Shown here in pieces: positions 18,811-31,100 of a stretch of 35,804 nt of DNA. The translations under genes and the position numbers were made by a program. Source of the stretch: a virus; the IMG/VR virus record IMGVR_UViG_3300006737_000083, positions 1-35,804 of that record; one strand, 5' to 3'. Numbering within the stretch: the first letter of the stretch is position 1; the number at the start of each line of letters is the position of its first letter. The notes beneath the pieces were generated by a model that was given only the letters and a program-made list of their open reading frames with translations, ran no database searches and had not been told where the DNA came from.

Positions 18811-21231
18811 ATGCCATTAATTAGTAGCTCTATTCCTAACCTTATTAATGGAGTGAGTCAGCAACCAGCTGCACTACGTTTAGCATCCCAGGCAGAAGAA
18901 GTTATTAACTGTATGCCTAGCCCTGTAGAAGGACTAAAGAAAAGGCCACCGATGCAACACATTAAAAAGTTGTTTGCAGGGTCAGCTGGTTCTGGCAGAC
19001 CCTTTACACATATCGTTGATAGAGATGGAGTTATAAGATATTTAATTGTTATCCAGGATAATGCAATCAAAGTATTTGATTTAGATGGCAATGCACAGAC
19101 AGTATCTACACCGAATGGCACAGCCTATTTAGATATAACAGGAGAGCCTAGCTCTACATTTAGGGTTGCTTCTATTGCTGACTTTACTTTCATAGTTAAC
19201 AGAGAGAAGACAGTTGCTATGGACACAAGCAACAACTCCTATAACTGGGGTACAAAGTCAATGGTGTTTATAAAATCTGCTGACTTCTCTACTACTTACA
19301 GAGTTAAGTTAGGGGGTACAGAGAAGAGCGTAACTACAGGTAACTCTTCTGGATCTGCACCTGATACTGTGACTATTGCTAACGACTTAGCTACTCAGTT
19401 AAATACTATTTCTGGATTTACTGTAACCAATACTGACTACATAATTAGAATCACAAAGGATGACGGAGGAGATTATACATTAGAAAGTAGTGACACTAAA
19501 ACTGCTACTGCAACGTCAACAATCAAAGGAACAGTAGATAGTATTACTGACTTGCCTACTATTGCAGAGCATAACTTCACAGTTAAGATCCAGGGTTCAG
19601 CTGCTACAGCCTTCGATGATTACTATGTAAAGTTTGAAGCTACAGCTGGAAGTGGGTTTGGCCCAGGAGTATGGAGAGAGACTGTCGCACCTAATATTAA
19701 TTACCTGTTTGATAAGTCAACAATGCCGCATACATTAGTTAGAAATGCTAATGGTACGTTTACTTTTGCACAGTTTAACTACACAGGTCGAGTAGCTGGA
19801 GACTATACAACTGCACCTAACCCTACATTTGTTGGTAGTCAGATAAAAAACATTAACTTGTTTAGAAACAGACTTGTATTCTTAGCCGATGAAAACGTAA
19901 TACTGTCGGCTGCCGATGCCTTTGAAAGGTTTTTTCCTGAGACAGTACAAACATCTCTAGACTCTGATCCTATTGATATTAGTTCTGGTGGTACATCAGT
20001 TAACTTCTTAAACAGTAGCTTGGCTTTTGCTAATACTTTATTGCTCTTCAGTTTGCATGGTCAGTTCAGATTGGATACAGGATCTACAGCTATAGGTACA
20101 TCCCTTACTCCTAAGACTGCAACCATAACAGCTATAACTACATTTGATATTGTTGATACAGTTGACCCCATAGGTGTAGGTCGTACTGTTTACTTTGGAA
20201 TACCAAAGGGAGACTTTAATGGTTTACGAGAATATTTCCTACCTGATGCTAGTGGCCCAATACCTTTATCAGAAGAAGTAACATCTTCCGTGCCTAGATT
20301 TGTACCTGATAATTTAGTCAGTATGTCTCCTTCTGTATCAGAAGAAGTGATAACAATGATAAGTAAGGATCAGCCTCGAAGGATTTATCTTTACAAGTTT
20401 TTCTTTGACGATGACCAGAAACTGCAATCATCCTGGTCTTATTGGGAAGTAGCAGCAAACAAAAGCTTATTAGGCGGTAGTGTTCTCGACAGCGATTTAT
20501 ATACAGTTGTTGAATATTCAGATGGAGTGTATTTAGAAAAGACACAGCTAAGACCAGAGACAGTAGATAGTGGTACAGAGTTTGAGATACTGCTAGATAG
20601 AAAGACTACAGAGGCTGCTTGCTCTACATCTCTAATTAACTCAGGTGCATTAGGAGTTCAGACTGTTATTACATTGCCTTACCCTATGGCTAATACAGGA
20701 ACAATGGCAGTAGTTGGTAGGTTTGATTCAAGTAATACTATTGCTCACGGCCAAGTTATAAAAGCTACAGCTGAAACTCTTACAGGTGGAGCTAGTGGTA
20801 ATGGAACTATGACTGTGCCTGGAGATTTGAGTAGTGCAAAGTTTTTTGTAGGAGAAATATATAGTATGACTTACCAGTTCTCTACACCATATTTAAAAGA
20901 AACACCTCCAGGAGGAGGATTAGCTGTGCTTGCTGGCCCAAGATTACAGTTGCGTACCTGGAGTATTATCTTTGACGAGACTTCTAATTTTAGCGTAAAG
21001 ATTACGCCATCACAAAGAGATGAACAGACTTATCCTTTTAATGGTTACAAGATAGGTAGTGGTCAATTCCCTGTAGGCACACCTTCTTTAGCTACAGGTA
21101 AGTTTAGAGTTCCTGTAATGGCACAAAACATTGAAGCAAAAATTGTACTCTTTAGCGATTCTCCGCTACCCTGTAGGGTACAGTCAGCTGAATGGGAAGG
21201 ATGGTATCAGGAACGAGCGTCAAGATTATAA
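18811..21231 (+). CDS. Tail tubular protein B / nozzle (T7 gp12-like)
   Basis: 806 residues (T7 gp12: 794). The start MPLISSSIPNLINGVSQQPA and LRLASQAEEVINCMPSPVEG is the family signature, followed by KRPP and a long beta-rich body (for example LVFLADENVILSAADAFERF near residues 353-372), and the C-terminal SAEWEGWYQERASRL. Six copies form the nozzle closing the tail, to which fibres attach. The last 40 bases overlap the gp13-like gene. Confidence 0.97.
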   Translation: MPLISSSIPNLINGVSQQPAALRLASQAEEVINCMPSPVEGLKKRPPMQHIKKLFAGSAGSGRPFTHIVDRDGVIRYLIVIQDNAIKVFDLDGNAQTVSTPNGTAYLDITGEPSSTFRVASIADFTFIVNREKTVAMDTSNNSYNWGTKSMVFIKSADFSTTYRVKLGGTEKSVTTGNSSGSAPDTVTIANDLATQLNTISGFTVTNTDYIIRITKDDGGDYTLESSDTKTATATSTIKGTVDSITDLPTIAEHNFTVKIQGSAATAFDDYYVKFEATAGSGFGPGVWRETVAPNINYLFDKSTMPHTLVRNANGTFTFAQFNYTGRVAGDYTTAPNPTFVGSQIKNINLFRNRLVFLADENVILSAADAFERFFPETVQTSLDSDPIDISSGGTSVNFLNSSLAFANTLLLFSLHGQFRLDTGSTAIGTSLTPKTATITAITTFDIVDTVDPIGVGRTVYFGIPKGDFNGLREYFLPDASGPIPLSEEVTSSVPRFVPDNLVSMSPSVSEEVITMISKDQPRRIYLYKFFFDDDQKLQSSWSYWEVAANKSLLGGSVLDSDLYTVVEYSDGVYLEKTQLRPETVDSGTEFEILLDRKTTEAACSTSLINSGALGVQTVITLPYPMANTGTMAVVGRFDSSNTIAHGQVIKATAETLTGGASGNGTMTVPGDLSSAKFFVGEIYSMTYQFSTPYLKETPPGGGLAVLAGPRLQLRTWSIIFDETSNFSVKITPSQRDEQTYPFNGYKIGSGQFPVGTPSLATGKFRVPVMAQNIEAKIVLFSDSPLPCRVQSAEWEGWYQERASRL

Positions 21232-21692
21232 AGGCGTATCAAAGGCCAGCTAATATAGACGATGTTTCCTATGTAGGAACACACATGAGGAAGGAAGATA
21301 TAGAGGAATGTTTTGCACATTCTGGAGCATCACCCATACAGTCTTTATTTGAGTGCTTCTTTACGAGTAACCCTTGTATGACTATGATTAGTAGACATGG
21401 TAAACCTATGGGAATGTGGGGAATAACAAAGCAACCTAACAATTCTGGACAAGTTTGGATGCTAGGTTGTAAAAATATGCTTGAAGATACTAGAGACAAA
21501 CGTGAGTTTTTAAGGCAATCTAGGATAGAATTAAAAAAATTACACAAAGAGTTTCCTGTTTTGTTTAATTACATTGATGCACGAAACACAGTACATCTTC
21601 GATGGTTAAAGTTTATGGGGTTTACCATAATAAAAAAACATGAAATATTTGGGTACGAAGGTCGACCATTCTACGAATTTGTAAAGATTTAA
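21192..21692 (+). CDS. Internal virion protein (T7 gp13-like, GNAT-type fold)
   Basis: 166 residues from ATG 21192, or 163 from ATG 21201; neither has a well spaced SD. It resembles T7 gp13 (138 aa), which helps morphogenesis of the internal core. Matching features are the beginning IIKAYQRPANIDD, the central GKPMGMWGI then QVWMLGCKNM, and the end NYIDARNTVHLRWLKFMGF, the last being typical of acetyltransferase-like folds. Catalytic acetyltransferase activity is not implied. The gene lies between nozzle and gp14-like genes as in T7. Confidence 0.85.
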   Translation: MGRMVSGTSVKIIKAYQRPANIDDVSYVGTHMRKEDIEECFAHSGASPIQSLFECFFTSNPCMTMISRHGKPMGMWGITKQPNNSGQVWMLGCKNMLEDTRDKREFLRQSRIELKKLHKEFPVLFNYIDARNTVHLRWLKFMGFTIIKKHEIFGYEGRPFYEFVKI

Positions 21693-21694
21693 TT

Positions 21695-22345
21695 ATGTGT
21701 ACCGCTGTTGCTATTGGTATCTTTAGTGGAATTATGAGCATAGGTCAAGCTATTGCTCAAAACGCTGCACAGAACAGAGCGATAGAAGCAGCTAATTTAT
21801 CTGACCAGTTTCAATATGAGTACAATACTCTCTCTGCTCAGAACCAAAGAAACTTTGAAGCTAACCAAGAGACATTAAGAAACGAACAGATGTTTCAGAA
21901 TGAAGAGCTAGCGTTAATAGCAGAAGCAAATAAAATGAACCAGGCTAATCAACAGATAAGACAGATGCAACAGAAGTCAGCACAAGAAACAAGAGAAGCG
22001 CAGTTAGAAGCTAAAGAACAGAAAGGTACGATACTGGCGACAGGTAGAGCAGGAGCTAATGTTGCTAACTTACTTGCAGATGTAAACAGAGAGCTAGGAA
22101 AATACGATTACTATAGTGACACTAACTTAGCCTTTGCTACAGCTGGTAAGCAGACAGAGAAAGTAGGATTCATAACTGAACGAGCTAGTAGAATTGCAAG
22201 CATATCTCCATACTTAAAGAAAACTATTCTCGATCCTATGAAACCTGTACCTAGACCTAAAGTAAGTTTAAGTCCATTCTCTATCGGTGCTGGCATTATG
22301 AGTGGTGTAAATGCTGGTGTCAATTACAAAATCGCTACTAGCTAA
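21695..22345 (+). CDS. Internal virion protein (T7 gp14-like)
   Basis: 216 residues (T7 gp14: 196). The N-terminus (CTAVAIGIFSGIMSIGQAIA) is a hydrophobic glycine-rich helix. It is followed by a long Gln/Asn/Glu helix (about 20-110, QRNFEANQETLRNEQMFQ) and a C-terminal part with GRAGANVANLLADVNRELG and PFSIGAGIMSGVNAGV. In T7, gp14 is ejected first and forms the outer-membrane pore for DNA. Identification is by position, size and pattern. The stop overlaps the next ATG (TAATG). Confidence 0.85.
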   Translation: MCTAVAIGIFSGIMSIGQAIAQNAAQNRAIEAANLSDQFQYEYNTLSAQNQRNFEANQETLRNEQMFQNEELALIAEANKMNQANQQIRQMQQKSAQETREAQLEAKEQKGTILATGRAGANVANLLADVNRELGKYDYYSDTNLAFATAGKQTEKVGFITERASRIASISPYLKKTILDPMKPVPRPKVSLSPFSIGAGIMSGVNAGVNYKIATS

Positions 22346-25191
22346 TGGCAATTTCTCTAGGCAAATCATCAGGCGATAGCAGCCGTAAAACTTCAAGAAG
22401 ATTACTAAGTCAATATGGTGTTGACTCGACTATTACTACTAAGGGTCTTACTCCTCCAGGAATAAAAGTATCTGCTCCTATTGTTGATACTTACCAGCAA
22501 GTAGAAAGGATGAATGTACCTAGTTTGCAGCTAGGAAAGTTCTTTGACAGCAGCATAGGTATGGATAATTCTAGGGATATACAAAACTTAGCTGACTCGC
22601 TTGGACAATTCAACACTCAACTGGTAGCTACAGCTGGTACTTTAGCTAAAAGAACAAAACAAATAGATACAAAAGCAAAGGATTACAGCAAAAGCCTTGC
22701 GTTACAAAACTTTGGTAGTAAAAAATCTCCTGTAGAAATACTGCAAGATACCAGGCAAGACTTGCAAAAGATAGTTGAAGATACAAGCTCAACTATTGAA
22801 CAAAAGAAAGCAGCTGATAAAAGCCTTGATTACATAGATGCAAGAAACAGCTTACTTATACCTCACCTACAGTCGCAAAATAGAATTATAAATATAAAGA
22901 CTAACGCAGCAAGTTTGTCTAGTAAGGCAGCAGGAGCAATAGTAATAGCAGCAGATGGTACTGAAATACCTTTAAACAGTCTTAGGCCAGATAGCGAACT
23001 ATATCAAAAATGGAGAAGGGATACTGTTTATGGGAGTAGCGATGGAAGTGTAATACCTTTAACTGAATTAGAGTCGAAAGAAGTATCTCCTACTGTCTTA
23101 GCTGCTTATGCTAACGACATAAACAGGCAAGAAAAAGCGGTTATTCAATACAACAAAGATAAGTATGAAGAAGAATCCTTAATACAAGTTAATGGATTAG
23201 CAGGGATGCACCTTATAGGTAACAGCGAAGACGAAGTAGTTAAAGAATTAAATGCCATACTCGATGATTCTAGATTTATGCAGCTATATAGAACCAAAGA
23301 AGAAAGAGATAAGTTTATAGAAAAGATTGTTACTCAATGGAAAGACGCTTTATTTATTAATGGTCAAGAAACAGGAAACTTCTTAGAAGCAGATGAAGCA
23401 TTTGATCCCTGGTTAAAATTAATGACAGGGAAGAAAGAAGATCGTATTAGATTTGATAAGGGTAATAAAGAGGTTATAGGTATTAACGAAAATCTATTAT
23501 GGTACAAAGGTGCTGGAGCAGGATGGGAAGCTAATACTAAATACAAATACAACCAGGAATTAGTTAACGCTAGAAATCAACAAAAAACAACACAGGAACA
23601 AAAAGGTAATAACTTTATAGATAAAATGTTTACAGAAGAAATATTACCTGAGTTAAAAAAGATAGATGAGTTAGCTAGTAAGACAGAAGGTGGATTTGCT
23701 TCTGAAAAAATACAAACAGAACTAACAAAAGTTAAACAAAAATTTGAAGAAAGAAAAAACGAAATAATCTCTGGTGTTCCTATAAGACATCAAGAAGGCG
23801 TTTTAACTTACGCAAATAAAAAAATAGTAACAAGTGATGGCTTATTGTTTGGGCCAGAAAGAACATTGTTAGCGACAGAACTAAACAAAGAATACTCACA
23901 AGTATTTCTTAACCCACAAAAAGCAGTTGCGTTTAGAGACAAGGTAACTAGGCTTATTGGCTCTGGTGCAATAGATGCAAATGTTGGAATGAATCTTATA
24001 AATAGAACAAACACTATTGTTAGCGAGGTAGCAAAACCTAATCAAGATTTTGCAGCTGATATTATAAAAAGTAATTTAGATAAATTTGCCAGTTCTAAAA
24101 GTAAAGGTTATTTCTTTGAGTCTGACTCTCCTGGAGGATCAGAATTTATCTTGGAAGAACAGTTAGAATTAAGTAATGCAGAGCAAAAAATGACAAATGG
24201 TGCAAATAAAATAATAGAAGAGGGATTAAAAAATAATAAAAGTTCGTCAGTTATTAACGCAGAACTAACTAAATACTTTCAAGAAACTGACTTTGGTTTA
24301 GTGAGTAAATATCAAGACAAAAATTTAGACGGAGAAACACCAAAAGCATTTGACTCAATACAAGATTTTAAAAATGTAATGATTGGCGTAGATCAAAAAG
24401 GAAAAATTGACAAAGGTGAGGCCACAAGGTTAGTGACTATGTACAAAAGCAAAGTACCTATGTTACCTAAAGAAGATTTAGACAAAATATTAAATGATTG
24501 GAACACTAATGGTATAGACGGAATAGACAAAGATATTAAAAAAATGTTTAGAGCGTTAAAAAAATATAACGGTGTAACTCCATATCAATTTTTTAATAAC
24601 CAATTACATAAGCATGGTATTTCTTTGTCAGAAACAATGATAAATGACATAGATGGATTTAATAAAAAGTACTCAAAGATAAATACCAACACACCAAAAC
24701 CTCCTAGCTTCATACAAAAAGTTGCAATGTTCCCTGTCGAACTATTGCTTGGTGGATCTGTCATGGCAGGAGAAGTTAATAATAATCCCTATAACTACAT
24801 CCCTGCTGAAGGTACACAAACAATTCCTAGTATGCTGAAGATTGCACTTACTTCTGACTTTACAGAGAATGAAGCTGTAATTATGGCAGCAATAGGAATG
24901 GCAGAATCTAGTGGTAGACCACACGCACATAACACAGAAGGAGATGACAACAGTTACGGACTGTGGCAAATAAATATGTTAGATAGACCTGGATTTATGA
25001 TGGGAGAAGAGCGTAGAGGGCAACTTGCGCTAGACTCAAATGAGCAACTGTTCGATCCATTAATCAATGGTAGAGGAGCTAAGTATATCTATGATATGCA
25101 AGGCTTTAAAGCATGGACAGTTTATAGGACAGGTGCTTACCTAAAGTATCTGCCAGCTGCTGAAGAAGCTCTAAAATCACTTTCTAATTAA
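22345..25191 (+). CDS. Internal virion protein gp15-like with C-terminal lytic transglycosylase domain
   Basis: 948 residues (T7 gp15: 747). Most of it is a helical, charged rod (about 60-790), as expected for the periplasmic tube protein. After a hydrophobic segment (about 790-810, FIQKVAMFPVELLLGGSVMA) the last 120 residues carry a lysozyme-like SLT domain: MAESSGRP with catalytic Glu E854, SYGLWQIN at 870-877, then FDPLINGRGAKYIYDMQGF and W.VYRTG. In T7 the murein hydrolase is at the N-terminus of gp16, not in gp15. It would cut peptidoglycan locally for DNA entry. Base composition here is more A-rich than in replication genes. Confidence 0.9.
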   Translation: MAISLGKSSGDSSRKTSRRLLSQYGVDSTITTKGLTPPGIKVSAPIVDTYQQVERMNVPSLQLGKFFDSSIGMDNSRDIQNLADSLGQFNTQLVATAGTLAKRTKQIDTKAKDYSKSLALQNFGSKKSPVEILQDTRQDLQKIVEDTSSTIEQKKAADKSLDYIDARNSLLIPHLQSQNRIINIKTNAASLSSKAAGAIVIAADGTEIPLNSLRPDSELYQKWRRDTVYGSSDGSVIPLTELESKEVSPTVLAAYANDINRQEKAVIQYNKDKYEEESLIQVNGLAGMHLIGNSEDEVVKELNAILDDSRFMQLYRTKEERDKFIEKIVTQWKDALFINGQETGNFLEADEAFDPWLKLMTGKKEDRIRFDKGNKEVIGINENLLWYKGAGAGWEANTKYKYNQELVNARNQQKTTQEQKGNNFIDKMFTEEILPELKKIDELASKTEGGFASEKIQTELTKVKQKFEERKNEIISGVPIRHQEGVLTYANKKIVTSDGLLFGPERTLLATELNKEYSQVFLNPQKAVAFRDKVTRLIGSGAIDANVGMNLINRTNTIVSEVAKPNQDFAADIIKSNLDKFASSKSKGYFFESDSPGGSEFILEEQLELSNAEQKMTNGANKIIEEGLKNNKSSSVINAELTKYFQETDFGLVSKYQDKNLDGETPKAFDSIQDFKNVMIGVDQKGKIDKGEATRLVTMYKSKVPMLPKEDLDKILNDWNTNGIDGIDKDIKKMFRALKKYNGVTPYQFFNNQLHKHGISLSETMINDIDGFNKKYSKINTNTPKPPSFIQKVAMFPVELLLGGSVMAGEVNNNPYNYIPAEGTQTIPSMLKIALTSDFTENEAVIMAAIGMAESSGRPHAHNTEGDDNSYGLWQINMLDRPGFMMGEERRGQLALDSNEQLFDPLINGRGAKYIYDMQGFKAWTVYRTGAYLKYLPAAEEALKSLSN

Positions 25192-25193
25192 TC

Positions 25194-28100
25194 ATGCCTT
25201 TTGAAGAATATAAAGACGAGAACGGAGAAACTAAAACTCGTTACGTTGCTCCAGAGGGATCTATAAAAGAACAACCAAAAGAAGGATTCCAGGAAGGTGG
25301 AGATTTTGATTTAGGTGCATCTGTCGGTAGAACATTTGGACAGGCTGGTAGAGACTTTGTTCAAAATATATACGATTCTGTTTACGATGAAGTAGCTACA
25401 TATAACCCTACTGACGCAATAAAGAATGTAATGTCAGGTGGCAATCTATATGAAAGTATTACAGGTAGAGACTTTTTTACAAACAAACCTAAAGAAACTA
25501 AACCAGGAATAATAGGTAAAGCATTTAATATGCAACCTACTACCTTTGAAAACCCAGATGCTGACATTCCTTTTCTAGGTAAACCATTTGACAATGTTGC
25601 GCAAAACAATGCGGAACACATGATTGGTGGATTACTGGCTTCGATAGGCCAGTTTGCATTAGTTGCTAAAGGACTTAAATCTAGTGGTGTAAAAGCACCG
25701 CAAGTTCCTTTATTTAAAGGCACTATGAAAACTAAGCTTGCAAGTAAAGCACCTAAGTTAAAAGGTTTTTTTGAAAGATCACAAGGTAGATTTATACGAG
25801 GTGCGCAAGAAGGTTGGCTTCCAGGAGCAATAAATGATTTTGCTATAGAAGATCCCTGGGATGGTAATATGGTCAACTTACTTGCTAGTGCCGTACCAGA
25901 CGGAAAATTAAAAAATCTATTAAATGAATTTGCAGTTACAGAAGACGATACCTTAGCAGAAGCAAAATTAAAGAATGGAGTAGTAGGTACATTTATAGCT
26001 GGCCCTTTATTAGGTGGATCACTAGAGCAATTAGGTGGTGGTAAAAGAGAAACTTTAATAATGTTTGATGCTATTGCAGATTATTTTACTAAAGGTGCAA
26101 AAGTTGCTAAGAAAGGAAATACAGCTAGAGGTATAGCTAACCCCTTAAAAGAACTCACAGATCAAGAGTCGGCAGAAGTAGGGATTACGAAACTTACAGG
26201 TAGAGAAAAGAAGTCAGCAACAGAGCAAGCTGTAGAAATTATCCAAGAGCAAGATAAGGCACAAAAAGCAAAAGATTTTCCAGGCACTAGCGGACAGCAA
26301 CTTAATACAGATGGAGTAGATCAAAGCGAATTAGAATTTAATGACGCATTAAATGAATTAGAGCAAGCTAGAAAAAATTTAGAAGTAAAGGCATCAAGGC
26401 AGAAATTTATAGCTGAGTCGACAGGAGGTATAGATGAGACTAAAAGTCTAGATTTACAACCTGTACCTAGTACAGAACTTGCAACTATTGGAGTAAATGA
26501 TATTGCTGTCAATTCACAAAGATTTCAATTTAAACAAGCAGGGCAAACAAAAACTGGACAGAGTGGATCTTTAGGTGCAATAACTAAATACAATACTGAC
26601 TTAGCTGGTGTTGTAAGTGTATGGAGAGATCCAGCTGACGGAAAAACTTATGTTGTTAATGGACATAACAGGTTAGCAGCAGCAAAAAGGCATCAAATAC
26701 CGACTGTAAATGTTAGGTATCTTGATGCTCCAGATGCAGCAACTGCAAGAGTAAAAGGTGCTATGCAGAATATTGCAGAAGGAAATGGTACAGGTGTTGA
26801 TGCAGCAAAGATAATTAGAGAGACAAAGATGGGCGTAGAAGAAATGGTACAGCAAGGTATTAGCCCTAGCGGTGTAGTAATGAAAAAAGCAATACCTTTG
26901 TCAAAGTTACCTGGAGCATTATTTGACCAAGTTGCCACAGGAAGAATGACAGAAGACATGGGAGTAGCGATAGGAAGCAGCAATGCGCAAACTCAAGTAA
27001 TGTTTGACCTGGCAAAAGCTGCAAAGAAGAAAGGCTGGAGTGCATCTAAAACAGCAGAAGCTGGAATGATTGCAAGGCAGTCAAGTGTTATAGAGACTAC
27101 TGATCCAAATGCTCTACCTCTTCTTGGCTATGACACGCTTATTACATCTAACTTTGAGAAACAATTAAATGTACGCATTGCAATTAGACAACAGTTAAGG
27201 TCAGAAATAAACGCATTAGGAGTTGCTGCAAACACAAAAAAAGCAGGAACATTAGAAAGTGTAGGAAATGTTATTGATGTTGATGCTAGTAAAGCTGCAA
27301 GAGATGAATCTTTACAGGGAGAAGTCGTATTTAACAGACTTGTTGGAACGGAAGGTAAGCTAAGTGATTTAGTTAATGACCTAATAAAACAAGTTAAAGG
27401 AAACAAAAAAGCTGCTACTGTCGTGCAAGCAAACATACAAAAAATAAAAACAGTACTTAGAGAAGAAGCAACTTTAACAACAACTAAAAAGCAAGACATT
27501 TTAAGCGGAAAAGAAAAATTAGAAAAATTTGTTGACGAGCAGTTAATGCCTATAGCAGATGCACCAGGAAGCGGATACGCATATAAAACAAATGTTTTAA
27601 AAATTTTTGAAGGTTCAAATGAATATTTACAGACTAGAAAGTTAGAGCTAGAGAAGGAAGGCTATCCTTTATCTGCAAGACAATTAAAAAACATAGAAGG
27701 TTATAGCGGTAAAGATCCAAGAGGTTACGCTAGACAGTTAACAAAAGACCATCATCTTTTCCACATGGAAATAACAACTGATGAGTTTTTAGAAAACTTA
27801 GGTAAAAACACAGAAAAAGAAGCAGAAAGACTGTTTGATATTGAATCAAAGAAATTAGAGGAGAAATATAACGCTTACATGAAAGCTAATAATAATGTGC
27901 AGCGATTAGAGTTAGACCTGGAATATAAAACTATTGTTGAAGAGCAAGTAAAAAGAGGTGGTGTAACTAATAATCCTACAGAAATTAATAAAAAACCAGA
28001 CACAATTTTTGTAAAACAAACTACTGAGACAGTAGCTACAGGTACATCAAACATTATTACAGAGCCAGAACTACCTAAAAGATTAAAAGGAGCTAAGTCT

Positions 28101-31100
28101 AGGTATCGTCAAATGAGTGTATCTTTTGATAATGACATTGATAAAGCTATTTATATAGTTACTAAACGGCCTAACAGAAGAACAGTTGTAGAGATGACAG
28201 GTGGTAGTAAAAATAATCCAGACTACATTAAATTCTTAATGGATGATAATGGCTTTACAGAGCAAGATATTATTCGTATAGCAGATAGCTTATATGATGA
28301 TTTTAAGGCCAACTACAGAGAAGGTGTAGAGTATGTAGCCCAAGCTGGTTACAAGTCACTAGGTTATAAGTCAGGACAACTTAGCTTAGATCCACTTAAC
28401 GGAATAAATCCTATACATAAAAGATCCTACGGAACACTAGGTAACGACTATACAGGCATGAATATGCTGAACTATAGAGAGAAATTTGAGTTGTTAGAAG
28501 AAGTGCAAAGAATGGCTGGCAAAGATGTAAACGTACAATTTGTAGCAGAGTTAGAAGGTAAGCTTACAGCTAAACAAGCAGCTGACTATGGGTTAACAGA
28601 AGGAGATAGCTATAGCGCAGCTGGAGAATTTATCTCTGCTAAAAATCCAGCAGATGATTTAATAATGATTTCTATGTTTAGTAAGGGTGGCTATAGAGGT
28701 TTTAATAAATTATTAAGGACTGCTTTTCACGAATCATTCCACAGAATACAAAAAAGATTACTTAGCAAGGCAGATCAAAAAGCTCTTATTGCAGGAGAAA
28801 GAGAGATAAGAGAGTTAGCTGCTAAGACTATGCCAGAGTTTAGAGACAGCATCCTCGATGGCACATTAGGTAGGCAAGAGATAGAAGCTATAGCGTTTAG
28901 TGATTGGTATATGCGTAACACAGATTATCCAAAAGCAACCTGGTCAGAGCCGTTTAAGAAGATTGCGCAGATTATTGAACGTACAGGTAATTTCTTAAAA
29001 GGTAGAGGTTATCAAACTTGGGATGACGTATTTGAGAGATCAATGCGTGGAGAAACAGCAGAACAAGCTGTATCAAATGACTTAATTGCACCAGCAACAC
29101 AACTTGCTATTGATCCTCCAGATCCAGATAAACTAGCTAACGAAATAAAGAAAAATATAAACGCAATAAATAGCGGAGATATGAGTATAGAAGAAGCTCT
29201 TAAGAACCAAGCAGTAGATGAGCCTAGAAGATTAATTAGTCGCAGCGGTAAAACACAATATGTAGAAACTCCTAGCGAACAGTTAGCTGCATCCTATAAA
29301 GCCTTTAACGATTTAATATACAACCTTACGTTTGACAGAGCAGAAGCTACAGGTATAGCAAATCTTGATAGAGCTATGTTATTTAACCAGGCTGTAGATA
29401 AATTAAAGATGGATGGTGGAGATTCAGATGCAATAATATCAAGCGTAGAAAGAGCATTGAAAGGAGATCCAAGATCGGCAGATGATTTAATAGCTCTAGC
29501 TACACTACAACTACAAACAGACATTGTAAGAAACAAAACAGGAATACAAAGCCAAGCATATTTATCTGCTCCTGAGTCAGAAAAAGGTATTGAACTACAA
29601 AGATTTAAAGCAATGCTAGGAGAGCAACTTAAATTAGATGTTGCGTATATGAGTGTAATGAGAAAGACAGGACAAAGACTAAGTATGGGTAAGTTAATGT
29701 TTAGGGCAGATGACGTAGATTTATCTGATTTACCTAGCGAAGTAACTCTTAGAAAAGGTACATCTAATGAAGCTGGTACAAAAGCTCTTACTGACGGCTT
29801 TGACGTTACCCAGGAAACAGGTGCTATGGGTCAAGCTGTTTATTTTACTACTGACGAAAGCAGTATAAAAGTTATGGATGGCTACGATAATGCAGAAGTA
29901 TATGGTGATTTAATTAACGACATAAAAATATTAGACTTATCTGCAATGAATAAAAGGCTAACTGATTTAGTAGTTGACTTAGGATTAGGTCAGGTAAAGA
30001 AAACCAAGAACGGATTAGAACTAAACCCTGCACAAATAGAAGGTATAAAAGCATATTTAACAGACAGGGGTTATGCAGGAATAAGATACGAGCCTAGAGA
30101 TACTGGTCGCCCTAATGCGCCAGCAGATGAAATAGCTATCTTTGATAACAATTCTGCTAACAGAATCATAGGATCTGATGCAAGCGTACCTCCTAGTGCA
30201 ACTCCAGAAGCACCAAAAAGAACTTTATTAGAACAAGCTATTGCAAAATCAGAAGACTTATTGAACGATAAGTTAGATCCTAAGTTGCTAGATGCTATCG
30301 AAAGCGGAGAACTAACACAAGAAGCAATAGAGCTAGGAGATGTAATGGTTGCTATCTCTAACTACTCACAAAAAAATAGAGGATTTAACAAACATATATC
30401 TGACTTAATTCAACAAACTCCTAAAGGTGGCTTAACGCAAAGAAGACTACTTAACTTTTATCGAGGTGCAATATTACTGTCAGGAGAAACTACCTGGAAG
30501 ATGATGATAGGTGGTTTATATAGAGCAGCTACATTGCCTGTTATACAGACTATGGGAGGCTTTAGTCGAGGCGTAGGCCAATCTATAACAGGAAACAAAG
30601 CAGAGGCGTATAAGAGTTTTAGAAGGGCAAGATTAGGAGCAATGATATATGGACAGTACTACCAAAATTTAGGTAATGCTTTTCGTCTTATGGGCGCAAC
30701 TTTAATGGAGAATGAAACCTTTGGTAACTTAGGTGTAGATCAGATGCAACTAAGAACTAATAGTAGATTTAATCCTGTTGACCAACTTAGCCTGGGAAGT
30801 GATGAAGTACAGGTAAGTAAGAAAAGTGATATATGGCACGCAGATCCAAACAATAAAAACTTTTTTGCTAATGCTGCCTTAAGAGTAATTAGCGCAGTAC
30901 CAAAAGCTACAGGTCGTTTAGCTGGTGGTGTAGATACATTTATGAGTTCATTAGTTGGCCCAAGTATGGAATACGTTAGGTTTTTAGACCAGGAGTTATA
31001 CCACGCAGAGACAGTATTAGGTATGCGCCCTGGATCTAACGAGGCGTTTAACTATGCAAGTGACAGGGCTGTTGAGTTAGTCAAAGCAGAAATGGTAGAT

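Noticed and set aside
25382-25876. 164-codon minus-strand ORF
   Set aside because: It is antisense to the giant ejection protein, Pro/Ser/Leu-rich with no SD; a shadow ORF.
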